In this document: positions 1-7,514 of the stretch, piece by piece
Numbering within the stretch: position 1 is the first letter of the stretch
Layout of the letters: each line of letters starts with the position of its first letter
The notes under the pieces: model-generated
What the model was told of the DNA's origin: nothing
Database searches by the model: none
Seen by the model: the letters and a program-made list of their open reading frames with translations, nothing else
NCBI GenBank assembly: GCA_017398555.1
Contig: JAFQFV010000008.1
Span: 59,385-123,384 of the forward strand
Direction: 5' to 3'
Length of the DNA stretch: 64,000 bases
Origin: Alistipes sp.
GTDB taxonomy: Bacteria > Bacteroidota > Bacteroidia > Bacteroidales > Rikenellaceae
Made by a program: the position numbers and the translations under genes

Positions 1-149
1 CCCTCCGCCCTACATAGCAGAGTTGACAAGGTTGCAAAGCAGAATAGTACTATTCGTAGCATAGGTAATCATTTTATACAAATGTATTAAAAAGTTGAGA
101 GAGTTGCAAATTTTTTGTATTTTATCAGGCAAATTGTTATCTTTGCATT
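1..149. other. Upstream region of sdaA
   Basis: No coding region is visible. The stretch holds the perfect 14-bp palindrome GAATAGTACTATTC near positions 43-56 and, at its right end, the promoter listed separately. The window begins here, so the preceding gene cannot be judged. Confidence 0.5.
114..145 (+). promoter_or_regulatory. sdaA promoter, predicted leaderless transcript
   Basis: A -33 element TTTG (114-117) and a -7 element TATCTTTG (138-145) are separated by 20 bp, which matches the Bacteroidota housekeeping sigma consensus. The ATG of sdaA begins at 150, only 5 bases after the -7 element. Transcription is therefore expected to start at or next to the start codon, leaving no room for a ribosome binding site. 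Confidence 0.75.
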
Positions 150-1349
150 ATGGAATCACTTCGCGAATTATACAAAGTTGGCTGTGGTCCTTCAAGCAGC
201 CACACCATGGGCCCCAAGCGTGCTGCCGAGCAGTTTGCCGAGCGCACTGCGGGGGCTGAAAGCTATCGTGTAACGCTCTACGGCTCACTTGCTGCAACGG
301 GTAAAGGTCACCTCACTCACAGCGCAATTCTCTCTGTGTTGGAGCCACTTGCCCCTACAGAGATTGTCTGGAAGGCAGAGGTTGTGCTCGACTTCCACCC
401 TAACGGTATGTTGTTCGAGGCGCTCAAGGGCGGTGAGGTCTTTGACAGCTGGACTATCTTCAGCGTTGGTGGCGGCTCACTCGCGAATGAGAACACCGTT
501 GCCGCAGCACCACAGAGCATCTATCCTCTGAACACTATTGAGGAGATTAAGCAGTGGTGTTACGATGAGGGTAAGACCTTCTGGGAGTATGTAGAGGAGT
601 GCGAAGGCCCTGAGATTTGGGACTTCCTCGACAATATTTGGAACATTATGTGCGAGACTGTGCAACGCGGGCTCAACAATGACGGCGTACTTCCTGGCGG
701 ACTGAAGGTTGCCCGCAAGGCGAGTACCTACTACGTCAAGAGCAAGAGTTACACCGGCTCACTGAGCTCTCGCGCAAGGATATATGCCTATGCCCTTGCC
801 GTAGCAGAGGAGAATGCTTCGGGTGGAACAGTAGTAACTGCACCAACTTGTGGCTCGTGCGGAGTGTTACCGGGCGTGCTCTACCATATGACTACATCGC
901 GTGAATTCCTCAGAATCAGAGTATTACGTGCACTTGCCACAGCGGGTCTGTTTGGCAATGTAGTAAAGCATAACGCATCTATCTCGGGTGCCGAGGTTGG
1001 TTGTCAAGGCGAGATTGGTGTTGCTTGTGCTATGGCGGCAGCGGCAGCGTGTCAGCTCTTTGGCGGAACACCGGCACAGATTGAGTATGCTGCCGAGATG
1101 GGTCTTGAGCACCACCTCGGTCTTACTTGCGACCCGGTCTGCGGACTTGTGCAGGTGCCTTGTATCGAGAGAAATGCCGTAGCGGCAGCGCGTGCGTTGG
1201 ATGCAAATGCCTTTGCCACACTCTCTGACGGTTCACACCTCGTCTCTTTCGACAAGGTTGTGGCTGTGATGAAAGAGACAGGTATCAACCTGCCAAGCCT
1301 CTACCGAGAGACCTCGGAGGGCGGTTTGGCTGTACATATTAAACGTTAA
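150..1349 (+). CDS. sdaA: L-serine ammonia-lyase (iron-sulfur type)
   Basis: The 399-residue protein deaminates L-serine to pyruvate and ammonia in the cytoplasm. It is a single-chain enzyme: a β-domain (about residues 1-130) beginning with the conserved GPSSSHTMGP block at residue 13, then the α-domain. The cysteines expected to hold the oxygen-sensitive [4Fe-4S] cluster are in TCGSCG (about 234-238) and CDPVCG...PC (about 327-338). The length is slightly short of the usual 400-455. The start at 150 is fixed by the promoter and by the need for the SSSHT block; the next Met lies inside that block. The NifX-like gene starts 11 bases after the stop, and a DUF4405 protein and a rubredoxin follow, so it heads an operon rich in metal and redox proteins. 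Confidence 0.93.
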   Translation: MESLRELYKVGCGPSSSHTMGPKRAAEQFAERTAGAESYRVTLYGSLAATGKGHLTHSAILSVLEPLAPTEIVWKAEVVLDFHPNGMLFEALKGGEVFDSWTIFSVGGGSLANENTVAAAPQSIYPLNTIEEIKQWCYDEGKTFWEYVEECEGPEIWDFLDNIWNIMCETVQRGLNNDGVLPGGLKVARKASTYYVKSKSYTGSLSSRARIYAYALAVAEENASGGTVVTAPTCGSCGVLPGVLYHMTTSREFLRIRVLRALATAGLFGNVVKHNASISGAEVGCQGEIGVACAMAAAAACQLFGGTPAQIEYAAEMGLEHHLGLTCDPVCGLVQVPCIERNAVAAARALDANAFATLSDGSHLVSFDKVVAVMKETGINLPSLYRETSEGGLAVHIKR

Positions 1350-1360
1350 ATATAGAAGAG

Positions 1361-1717
1361 ATGATGAAGATTGCCGTTCCTACTCGTGAGGGTCTGGTCG
1401 ATGACCACTTCGGCCACTGCGACCACTACACAATTTTTACAATCGACGAGGGTCGTATCACAGAGACCACTACCCTGCCGTCACCGCAAGGCTGCGGTTG
1501 CAAGTCAAATATCGCCTCTGTACTGCAACAGATGGGCATAACCGTTATGCTTGCAGGCAGTATGGGCGAGGGTGCTAAAAACAAGCTTGAGGCGCACTCT
1601 ATCCGCGTTATCAGAGGCTGTTCAGGCGTTGTTGCAAATGTCGTAGAGGGATTTTTGAGGGGTTTTGTATTTGATTCGGGGGTAGGATGTGCAGCTCACG
1701 AATGTCACGAACACTAA
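1361..1717 (+). CDS. NifX/NifB-associated (dinitrogenase FeMo-cofactor-like) domain protein
   Basis: This 118-residue protein is a stand-alone NifX/NafY-type domain (Pfam family for dinitrogenase iron-molybdenum cofactor biosynthesis). It opens with MKIAVPTREGLVDDHFGHC, the hallmark of the family, and has an extra cysteine cluster CGCK at about residue 46 and a Cys/His-rich end (CAAHECHEH). Such stand-alone domains occur in organisms without nitrogenase and are thought to bind or shuttle iron-sulfur material; the precise role is unknown. No other nif gene is present. It sits between sdaA and a DUF4405 gene with short gaps, so cotranscription is likely. A link to repair or loading of the SdaA cluster is only an inference. 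Confidence 0.82.
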   Translation: MMKIAVPTREGLVDDHFGHCDHYTIFTIDEGRITETTTLPSPQGCGCKSNIASVLQQMGITVMLAGSMGEGAKNKLEAHSIRVIRGCSGVVANVVEGFLRGFVFDSGVGCAAHECHEH

Positions 1718-1726
1718 ATTTGAGAT

Positions 1727-2053
1727 ATGAACAAGCTGAAGACAAATATTATTATCGATATTCTAATGCTCGTTGCAATGGCTATTGTCAGCGGTTCGGG
1801 CTATCTGATTGAGGAGGTATGCCGTCGTGGTGTCACCTTCTTGGGTATGGGTCGCCGAGTTTGGACAGATATACACATTTGGTCGGGCATTATTCTGGTT
1901 GCGCTGCTTATAGTACACATCGTCTTTCATTGGAAGAGCGTAAATGGGTTCTTTACAAAACATATTCCTAATAGAGCCATCAGATATGTTGTCTATGCTC
2001 TGCTGTTGGCACTTATTTTGATAGCTTCAATTCCTTGGTTATTTTTCATCTAA
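1727..2053 (+). CDS. DUF4405-type small membrane protein
   Basis: The 108-residue protein has three predicted membrane helices (about residues 8-26, 45-65 and 83-105). The second contains histidines (IHIWSG, IVHIVFHW) spaced like the heme ligands of cytochrome-b-like DUF4405 proteins. It therefore probably binds heme in the inner membrane and could pass electrons, but no substrate is evident. It begins 9 bases after the NifX-like gene and is followed by rubredoxin 13 bases later. The arrangement suggests a small redox unit behind serine dehydratase. Confidence 0.75.
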   Translation: MNKLKTNIIIDILMLVAMAIVSGSGYLIEEVCRRGVTFLGMGRRVWTDIHIWSGIILVALLIVHIVFHWKSVNGFFTKHIPNRAIRYVVYALLLALILIASIPWLFFI

Positions 2054-2066
2054 AAAAATATAAGCT

Positions 2067-2225
2067 ATGAAGAAGTATCGTTGCGTTGTATGCGATTGGG
2101 TCTATGACCCAGCTGTTGGAGATCCTGATAATGGTATTGCACCGGGAACACCTTTTGACCAGTTGCCTGACGATTGGGCTTGCCCACTCTGCGGCGCCGG
2201 CAAAGAGGATTTCGAAGAGGCATAA
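2067..2225 (+). CDS. Rubredoxin
   Basis: This 52-residue protein starts [19 protein letters not shown] and carries the two iron-binding knuckles CVVC (residues 6-9) and CPLCG (about 39-43), with the canonical GxxFDxLPDDWxCPxCG spacing. It is a one-iron electron carrier in the cytoplasm of anaerobes. It is the last gene of the sdaA operon and is followed directly by a terminator. The length is normal for the family. Its electron partners are not in the window; the DUF4405 protein next door is a candidate. Confidence 0.95.
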   Translation: MKKYRCVVCDWVYDPAVGDPDNGIAPGTPFDQLPDDWACPLCGAGKEDFEEA

Positions 2226-2230
2226 CAAAC

Positions 2231-2251
2231 ACCCCCGCGGGGGTACTTTTT
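2231..2251 (+). terminator. Rho-independent terminator of the sdaA operon
   Basis: The perfect 14-bp palindrome ACCCCCGCGGGGGT (2231-2244) lies six bases after the rubredoxin stop and is followed by ACTTTTTG. Confidence 0.75.
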
Positions 2252-2263
2252 GATTGTTGGTTG

Positions 2264-2300
2264 CTCCTCCAAACCTCCCTTTAATCCACCTAAAGGTGGG
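2264..2300. repeat. Dispersed repeat, CCTCCAAACCTCCCTTT family (short copy)
   Basis: The stretch CTCCAAACCTCCCTTTAA followed by CCACCTAAAGGTGG is nearly identical to the left part of the long copy at 31865 and related to copies at 21597 and 23890. It includes the small palindrome CCACCTAAAGGTGG. Only the left half of the long element is present here. Confidence 0.75.
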
Positions 2301-2305
2301 TCAAT

Positions 2306-2438
2306 GTGTTAGAGATGGTGCATCACAAAAGAAATCCCTTTGGGATAGTAGTAAAACCTACAGCCCAAAGGGGTTTACTTTTAGGGATGTGCAGCAAATT
2401 TGCACTCTGCTTACTCTGTGCACTCATTTGTCGTCAAA
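2306..2438. repeat. Segmented-hairpin repeat, first tandem copy
   Basis: A left block GTGTTAGAGATGG...GCATC, a central hairpin and a right block form the unit. The hairpin pairs AAATCCCTTTGGG (2332-2344) with CCCAAAGGGGTTT (2364-2376) and closes around GTAG/CTAC. The right-hand 44 bases (2395-2438) recur exactly at 2559-2602. The left block recurs at about 2476. The hairpin arms do not match the second copy in sequence, only in architecture. Confidence 0.75.
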
Positions 2439-2475
2439 CATCACTTAAAGTGACGACCGTTTTGTTGTCAAAGCG

Positions 2476-2602
2476 TGTTAGAGATGGCGCATCGTGAAAT
2501 ATCCCCGGATGGGACATACTCGACGTATTTCCCATTCGGGGATATGAGGGATGTGCTACAAATTTGCACTCTGCTTACTCTGTGCACTCATTTGTCGTCA
2601 AA
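2476..2602. repeat. Segmented-hairpin repeat, second tandem copy
   Basis: The copy has the same flanks as the unit at 2306 but different arms. ATATCCCC pairs with GGGGATAT, GATGGG with CCCATT, and CATAC with GTAT, with a C-T mismatch between the GGGA and ATAC blocks. The outer GCGCATC pairs with GATGTGC. The arms are close to those of the copy at 15405, so this copy resembles a distant member more than its tandem neighbour. Confidence 0.75.
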
Positions 2603-2714
2603 AGGTAGTAGTAGCAACGCTCGGCGAAATTGAACACGATGGGCTGTACAAGACGTACTGCCCATTGTGGGCATATTTCGTTAGCGGAAGCTAATGCTGC
2701 CTTTTCACGGCAAA
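2591..2714. repeat. Segmented-hairpin repeat with TTTGTCGTCAAAAGG ends
   Basis: The outer arms TTTGTCGTCAAAAGGTAG (2591-2608) and CTGCCTTTTCACGGCAAA (2697-2714) pair except for one retained C-C mismatch and G-T wobbles. Inside, CGCT/AGCG, CGAAAT/ATTTCG and ATGGGC/GCCCAT pair in turn, ending in GTAC-AAGAC-GTAC with a T-T mismatch beside it. It overlaps the end of the previous repeat and stops just before the end of the acyl-CoA synthetase gene. Confidence 0.8.
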
Positions 2715-2726
2715 TGCACAACAGAA

Positions 2727-4367
2727 CTAATCTTTCTTTTTGCCTCGTCCATCATACAAGAACCTACGAATCTTCTTCGACGGAGTCTTTACGAACTCTT
2801 CCTCCTCCTCGACTACCTCGGTGATGCGGGAGTTACGATTTACCTTGGAGTTAATCCACTGCTTGATGTCATCCATAACCTCATCGCGGACCTTTGCCCA
2901 CTCCTCCTTCTTCTCCTCGAAGTCATCTACCAGCTCCTCATAACGAGCCTTAATGGCATCCATATCGAAGTTCACGAGCGCTACCAGATGGCCCTCATGC
3001 TCGGTAACGAGTGACTCGCTGATAAATACGTGCTGGTTAAGTACGCTCTCGATATCCTCAGGATAGATATTCTCACCACTTGGGCCAAGAATCATATTCT
3101 TCAGTCGGCCCTTGATGTAGAGCCAGCCATCCTTATCGAAGCAAGCCAGGTCGCCTGTACGGAACCAACCATCCTCGGTAAATACAGCCTTTGTAGCCTC
3201 CTCATTCTTATAGTAACCAATCATCTGGCTTGGGCTCTTAACGACCAACTCGCCGATACCCTCCTCATTAGGGTTCTCGATACGGCCCTGAACGCCCTGC
3301 AACAGTGGGCCTGTAGAGCCGAGGCGCAACATACCATCAACAGCACCTGCAAGCAGCGGAGCGGTCTCGGTAAGGCCATAACCGATGTCGTAGATAAACT
3401 TTGCATCGAGCAGGAACTGCTCCACCTTTGAATCGAGCTTTGCGCCACCGATACCAAAGAAACGAACACGACCACCGAAGGTCTTTGTCAGCTTCTTACC
3501 TGCCATACGGTGCAACATCTTACGGATAAAGCCAACGCCATAGAGGGCACGCATAAATGCAGAAGATGTAAACTTCTTAAGCACTGCGCCACGGTATATC
3601 TTCTCAATAATCAGCGGCACGGTAAGCATAATTGTCGGGCGAACCTCCTTAAGTGCCGGCAGAAGGATAGATACGGTCGGAGCCTTATCCAGATATACCA
3701 CATGGCAACCGTGCGAAAAGGCGAGAATAAGGCCGATTGTACACTCGTATGTATGCGCAAGTGGCAGTACAGAGAGGAAGATATCCTCCGGATAGACCAT
3801 AAAGAGCTTATCAATCATCTCCAACTGCGAGCAGAGGTTGTAGTGGGTAAGCATAACGCCCTTTGGCTGCGAAGTGGTACCTGATGTGTAGATAATAGCT
3901 GCAAGATCATCCGGCTGCGGAATACGGGTAGTACCTGCGCCACCCTTAACATTCTGAGCAATGATACCCAGGTTCTTTGTACGAATAACGATATTAAGCT
4001 TATCGGCTGTCTTCTTTGCCAACTTCGAGAAGAGGCGGTCAGAGACGAAAAGCGCCTTAGACTCAGAATGTTCTACGATACGGTCAATATCCTCAGATGT
4101 AAAATCGGGCATAATAGGCACAACTACATAGCCCGCAGATGTAATTGCGAAGTATGCAACGCCCCAATTTGGAACACTGCTACTCAAAATAGCAACACGA
4201 TCGCCGGGATGTATATCGGCATCAGCCAACATCTCATGAATCTGCTTTACTCTCTCTCCAACCTCACTATAGGTCACCTCGGCTCCTCTCCACAAAGAGA
4301 AGGCTGTACGGTTTGAAAAACTCTTCAAACTCTGATGAAGTGCCTCATACAATGTCTTCACACTCAT
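2727..4367 (-). CDS. AMP-dependent acyl-CoA synthetase (long-chain fatty acid CoA ligase type)
   Basis: The 546-residue enzyme activates a fatty acid with ATP and loads it onto CoA. The AMP-binding motif IYTSGTTSQPKGVMLTH is at about residue 160. The A8-type hinge WFRTGDLACFDKDGWLYIKGR and the C-terminal lysine region (KTPSKKIRRF) are present. The length and layout fit the FadD/FAA class. The chain-length preference cannot be read. It is transcribed alone, divergently from queG, with a predicted hairpin at the very 5' end of its mRNA. Repeats crowd its 3' end. Confidence 0.9.
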   Translation of the reverse strand: MSVKTLYEALHQSLKSFSNRTAFSLWRGAEVTYSEVGERVKQIHEMLADADIHPGDRVAILSSSVPNWGVAYFAITSAGYVVVPIMPDFTSEDIDRIVEHSESKALFVSDRLFSKLAKKTADKLNIVIRTKNLGIIAQNVKGGAGTTRIPQPDDLAAIIYTSGTTSQPKGVMLTHYNLCSQLEMIDKLFMVYPEDIFLSVLPLAHTYECTIGLILAFSHGCHVVYLDKAPTVSILLPALKEVRPTIMLTVPLIIEKIYRGAVLKKFTSSAFMRALYGVGFIRKMLHRMAGKKLTKTFGGRVRFFGIGGAKLDSKVEQFLLDAKFIYDIGYGLTETAPLLAGAVDGMLRLGSTGPLLQGVQGRIENPNEEGIGELVVKSPSQMIGYYKNEEATKAVFTEDGWFRTGDLACFDKDGWLYIKGRLKNMILGPSGENIYPEDIESVLNQHVFISESLVTEHEGHLVALVNFDMDAIKARYEELVDDFEEKKEEWAKVRDEVMDDIKQWINSKVNRNSRITEVVEEEEEFVKTPSKKIRRFLYDGRGKKKD

Positions 4368-4395
4368 TTTCTAAATATTTAATTTACACGCAGTT

Positions 4396-4454
4396 AAGAG
4401 TGTTATCTTATTGTTTATCAATAAATTAAAAGTACACTCTTCTTTGCAAATTTA
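4396..4454 (-). promoter_or_regulatory. Acyl-CoA synthetase promoter and 5'-terminal mRNA hairpin
   Basis: Reading the minus strand, TAAATTTG (4454-4447) is a good -7 element; no clear -33 element is seen. Transcription should begin near 4441. That is exactly where the inverted repeat AAGAGTGT (4396-4403) / ACACTCTT (4434-4441) begins, with a second nested stem TTATTG/CAATAA inside. The mRNA would therefore start with its own 5' end paired, a structure that often protects transcripts. Confidence 0.5.
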
Positions 4455-4476
4455 CTATTTTTTACGTAAAAAATAC

Positions 4477-4484
4477 TATTTTTG
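4477..4484 (+). promoter_or_regulatory. queG -7 promoter element
   Basis: TATTTTTG matches TAnnTTTG and lies 17 bases upstream of the queG ATG. No convincing -33 element is found at the usual distance, so the call is moderate. Confidence 0.45.
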
Positions 4485-4501
4485 TAGAAAATTTTATACC
4501 A

Positions 4502-5410
4502 ATGCTCAATTCTGACCTCATAAAAGCTACAGCAAGTGCTATCGGTTTCGATATGTGCGGTGTTGTTCGATGCCAAAAATTCGCTGCCGAGGGAGAGTTT
4601 CTCAAGCAGTGGATTGCAGATGGCAAAGTGTCGAATTTGAGCTATCTACAGCGAAATATAGATAAGCGTACTGATGCCACCCTGCTTGTCGAGGGGGCAA
4701 AATCGGTTATTGTTTGTGGTGTGTCGTACAAAAACAGATATTCGGAGGGTTACAAAGATTGCAACCAGAAGATAGCCTCGTATGCCCTTACCACAGACTA
4801 CCACATAACCATCAAACAGATGTTGCAGCAGCTCTGCGCCACCCTCAAGAAGGGGTGTCCGACACTTTCGGGGCGTATATTTACCGACTCTGCGCCTGTA
4901 TTTGAGAAGCGATATGCCGTCGAGGCGGGGTTGGGTTGGATTGGTCGTCAGTCACTACTTGTAACGCCCCAATTTGGCACCTTTGTACTGCTTGGCGTGG
5001 CGATTATAAGCGAGGAGTGCGACCGCTACGACTCTCCACTGCAGGGGGTGGGATGTGGCGAGTGTCGTCGTTGTGTGGAGGCTTGCCCGAATGGTGCCAT
5101 CGTCGAGCGCCATATAGATACCCGTCGCTGCATATCCCGCGCGACAATCGAAAGGCAGAGTGATGACAACACCCCTCTCCACGGCTGGATATTCGGCTGC
5201 GATGAGTGCCAAAGTTGCTGCCCGTACAACCGTCGCGCAGCAGCAGCGACAAATCCACGCTTTACCCCGACATTTGACCCAATTGCGATAGATTGGAATA
5301 AAATAGACGAAGCAGAGTTTTCACTCCGCTTCGCCAATACACCTCTCTCTCGTTCATCGCTTGAGAGGATTTTATCCAATATAGACACTACAACCCAAAT
5401 GGATAAATAG
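4502..5410 (+). CDS. queG: Epoxyqueuosine reductase QueG
   Basis: QueG performs the last step of queuosine synthesis, reducing epoxyqueuosine to queuosine in tRNA, using cobalamin and two [4Fe-4S] clusters. The ferredoxin-like clusters are visible: C185-x2-C188-x2-C191-x3-C195 (CGECRRCVEACP) and C233-x2-C236-x2-C239 with C240. The conserved TDSAPVFEKRYA segment is at about residue 125. The 302-residue length is short compared with the 310-380 of many homologues, since the C-terminal HEAT-like extension is reduced. It is transcribed alone, divergently from the acyl-CoA synthetase gene. Confidence 0.92.
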   Translation: MLNSDLIKATASAIGFDMCGVVRCQKFAAEGEFLKQWIADGKVSNLSYLQRNIDKRTDATLLVEGAKSVIVCGVSYKNRYSEGYKDCNQKIASYALTTDYHITIKQMLQQLCATLKKGCPTLSGRIFTDSAPVFEKRYAVEAGLGWIGRQSLLVTPQFGTFVLLGVAIISEECDRYDSPLQGVGCGECRRCVEACPNGAIVERHIDTRRCISRATIERQSDDNTPLHGWIFGCDECQSCCPYNRRAAAATNPRFTPTFDPIAIDWNKIDEAEFSLRFANTPLSRSSLERILSNIDTTTQMDK

Positions 5411-5413
5411 ATG

Positions 5414-5489
5414 TGTTAGTTCAAGGCTTGCGACGTGCGAAAAACCACAGCATACTGTACGTATGTGAGGATTTTGAGCACAAGCATAA
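5414..5489. repeat. Segmented-hairpin repeat between queG and rfbB
   Basis: The paired blocks GTTA/TAAC, GCTTG/AAGC, GTGC/GCAC, AAAA/TTTT and CATAC/GTATG surround the loop TGTAC, separated by internal loops of a few bases. The block GCATAC...GTATGTGAGGAT resembles the copy at 12796. It lies between two convergent genes, where it could also help terminate transcription. Confidence 0.65.
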
Positions 5490-5504
5490 CGCAGAAATAA
5501 CCTT

Positions 5505-6641
5505 TTATTTATTCATTTGATACATCTCCTCGTAATACTTTTCATACTCCCCCGAAGTAATATTATCCATCCACTCCTGATTGTCGAGATACCAACGAAC
5601 AGTCTTCTCGATACCCTCCTCAAACTGCAGTGAAGGCTCCCAACCAAGCTCCTTCTGAAGTTTTGTAGAGTCGATAGCGTAGCGCAAATCGTGACCTGCG
5701 CGGTCGGTAACATAGGTGATAAGCTCCTCGCTTGAGCCCTCAGGGTTGCCCAGCAGGCGATCGACAGTCTTAATCATCACCTTGATAAGGTCGATATTCT
5801 TCCACTCGTTAAAACCACCGATATTGTAGGTCTCGGCAATCTTTCCGTTGTGGAAAATCATATCAATAGCGCGTGCGTGGTCCTCAACATAGAGCCAATC
5901 GCGAACATTCTCACCCTTACCATATACAGGCAGCGGTTTGCGGTGGCGTATATTATTGATAAAGAGCGGGATAAGTTTCTCCGGGAACTGATATGGACCA
6001 TAGTTATTCGAGCAGTTTGTAACGATAGTCGGCATACCGTAAGTGTCGTGATATGCGCGTACAAAGTGGTCTGAAGAGGCCTTTGCTGCCGAATATGGCG
6101 AGTGCGGATTATACTTTGTAGTCTCGTAGAAGAACTCTGTACCATACGCCAAGTGGTGCTCACTTGAAGAGGCTGTAGTGGTAAATGGAGGCTCGATACC
6201 CTCAGGGTGTGTCATCTCAAGCGCACCATAGACCTCATCGGTTGAGATGTGATAGAAACGCTTACCCTCATACCTCTCAGGCAGGCTCTCCCAATAGAGT
6301 TTTGCAGCTTGCAGAAGGCTCAGCGTACCCATAACATTGGTGCGGGCGAAGGTAAACGGATCCTTTATAGAGCGGTCTACATGACTCTCGGCTGCCAGGT
6401 GGATAATACCATCAACCTTCTCATCCTGCATCAGTTTGTAAAACGCCTCGAAGTCGCAGATATCCATCTTAACGAACTTATAGTTCGGTCTATCCTCAAT
6501 ATCCTTCAAATTGGCGAGGTTACCCGCGTATGTCAATTTATCGAGATTGATGATGTTATACTCCGGATATTTATTGACAAAAAGACGCACTACATGGCTG
6601 CCAATAAAACCGGCACCGCCTGTGATAACGATGTTTTTCAT
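5505..6641 (-). CDS. rfbB: dTDP-glucose 4,6-dehydratase
   Basis: This is the second enzyme of dTDP-L-rhamnose synthesis: it oxidises and dehydrates dTDP-glucose to dTDP-4-keto-6-deoxyglucose. It is a 378-residue short-chain dehydrogenase with the Rossmann motif GGAGFIGSH at residues 8-16, the STDEVYG segment with the catalytic Asp-Glu pair, and YSAAK as the catalytic Tyr-x3-Lys. A serine- and histidine-containing insertion of about 25 residues before YSAAK lengthens it compared with the approximately 350 residues of enterobacterial homologues. It is the last gene of a five-gene operon and starts 2 bases after the rfbD stop. Confidence 0.95.
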   Translation of the reverse strand: MKNIVITGGAGFIGSHVVRLFVNKYPEYNIINLDKLTYAGNLANLKDIEDRPNYKFVKMDICDFEAFYKLMQDEKVDGIIHLAAESHVDRSIKDPFTFARTNVMGTLSLLQAAKLYWESLPERYEGKRFYHISTDEVYGALEMTHPEGIEPPFTTTASSSEHHLAYGTEFFYETTKYNPHSPYSAAKASSDHFVRAYHDTYGMPTIVTNCSNNYGPYQFPEKLIPLFINNIRHRKPLPVYGKGENVRDWLYVEDHARAIDMIFHNGKIAETYNIGGFNEWKNIDLIKVMIKTVDRLLGNPEGSSEELITYVTDRAGHDLRYAIDSTKLQKELGWEPSLQFEEGIEKTVRWYLDNQEWMDNITSGEYEKYYEEMYQMNK

Positions 6642-6643
6642 AA

Positions 6644-7513
6644 CTATTTTTGCTGTTTTAATCTGTTAATACAATGAATCATAGAGTCGCGCCAATGCGG
6701 AATCTCGACATCGAAAGTTCGCTTTACCTTTGTCTTATCAAGGACAGAGTATGGCGGACGGGTAACCTTTGACGGGAACTCGTCGGAGTGGCAAGGGTTT
6801 ATTCTGCACGCAGTATGGCCTGCTGCTGCGGCAATCTCGGTTGCAAAGTCGTACCAACTGCACACACCCTCATTCGAGAAGTGGTAGATACCCTCATTGC
6901 CCTCGTATGTATCATACTCTATAATAGAGAAGATAAGCACCGCCAAATCACCTGCGTATGTCGGTGTACCCACCTGGTCGAAGACTACATTCAGTGCAGG
7001 GCGCTCGGCAGTAAGGCGCAACATTGTCTTGAGGAAGTTGTTACCAAACTCCGAATAGAGCCACGCGGTGCGGAAAATCAGAGCCTTGCAGCCACTTGCA
7101 GCTATAGCCTGCTCGCCATGCAGTTTAGTAACGCCATAGACGCCCAACGGAGCGGTCGGCATATCCTCCGTGCGAGGGGTATTGCCATCTGTTCCAAAGA
7201 CGTAGTCGGTCGAGACGTGGATAAGTGTGCCATCTACAGCCTTAACAGCCTCGGCAAGGTTTGCCACCGCTGTAGCGTTAATCAGTTCGGCTGTCGCCTG
7301 ATCATCCTCAGCCTTATCGACATTGGTATAGGCTGCGCAATTTACAATAATATCTACCTTATTGGCTGCAACAAACTGAGCTACAGCACCCTTATCGGTA
7401 ATATCGAGCTCGGCAACATCGGTAAAGATATAGTTGTTGGGAGATACCGAGCCCAAGCGGCGCATCTGGCTACCAAGTTGTCCGTTTGCGCCTGTTACAA
7501 GAACATTTTTCAT
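6644..7513 (-). CDS. rfbD: dTDP-4-dehydrorhamnose reductase
   Basis: The enzyme reduces dTDP-4-keto-rhamnose to dTDP-L-rhamnose with NAD(P)H, the last step of the pathway. I take the start at 7513 (MKNVLVTGANGQLGSQ), giving 289 residues. A longer reading from 7564 adds 17 residues that overlap rfbC and lie before the Rossmann motif. GANGQLG is the nucleotide-binding loop, STDYVFG and YGVTKLHGE give the catalytic Ser/Thr and Tyr-x3-Lys. The start is 1 base after the rfbC stop, so translation is probably coupled. Confidence 0.94.
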   Translation of the reverse strand: MKNVLVTGANGQLGSQMRRLGSVSPNNYIFTDVAELDITDKGAVAQFVAANKVDIIVNCAAYTNVDKAEDDQATAELINATAVANLAEAVKAVDGTLIHVSTDYVFGTDGNTPRTEDMPTAPLGVYGVTKLHGEQAIAASGCKALIFRTAWLYSEFGNNFLKTMLRLTAERPALNVVFDQVGTPTYAGDLAVLIFSIIEYDTYEGNEGIYHFSNEGVCSWYDFATEIAAAAGHTACRINPCHSDEFPSKVTRPPYSVLDKTKVKRTFDVEIPHWRDSMIHCINRLKQQK

Positions 7514-7514
7514 C

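Noticed and set aside
1361-1717. Nitrogen fixation
   Set aside because: The NifX-like domain is alone; no nifHDK or nifENB genes are present.
2740-4316. Plus-strand open frames across the acyl-CoA synthetase gene
   Set aside because: They mirror the codon pattern of the minus-strand gene, lack starts with promoters and have no family features. The same holds for long frames opposite rfbA-D, ugd, mfd and rng.
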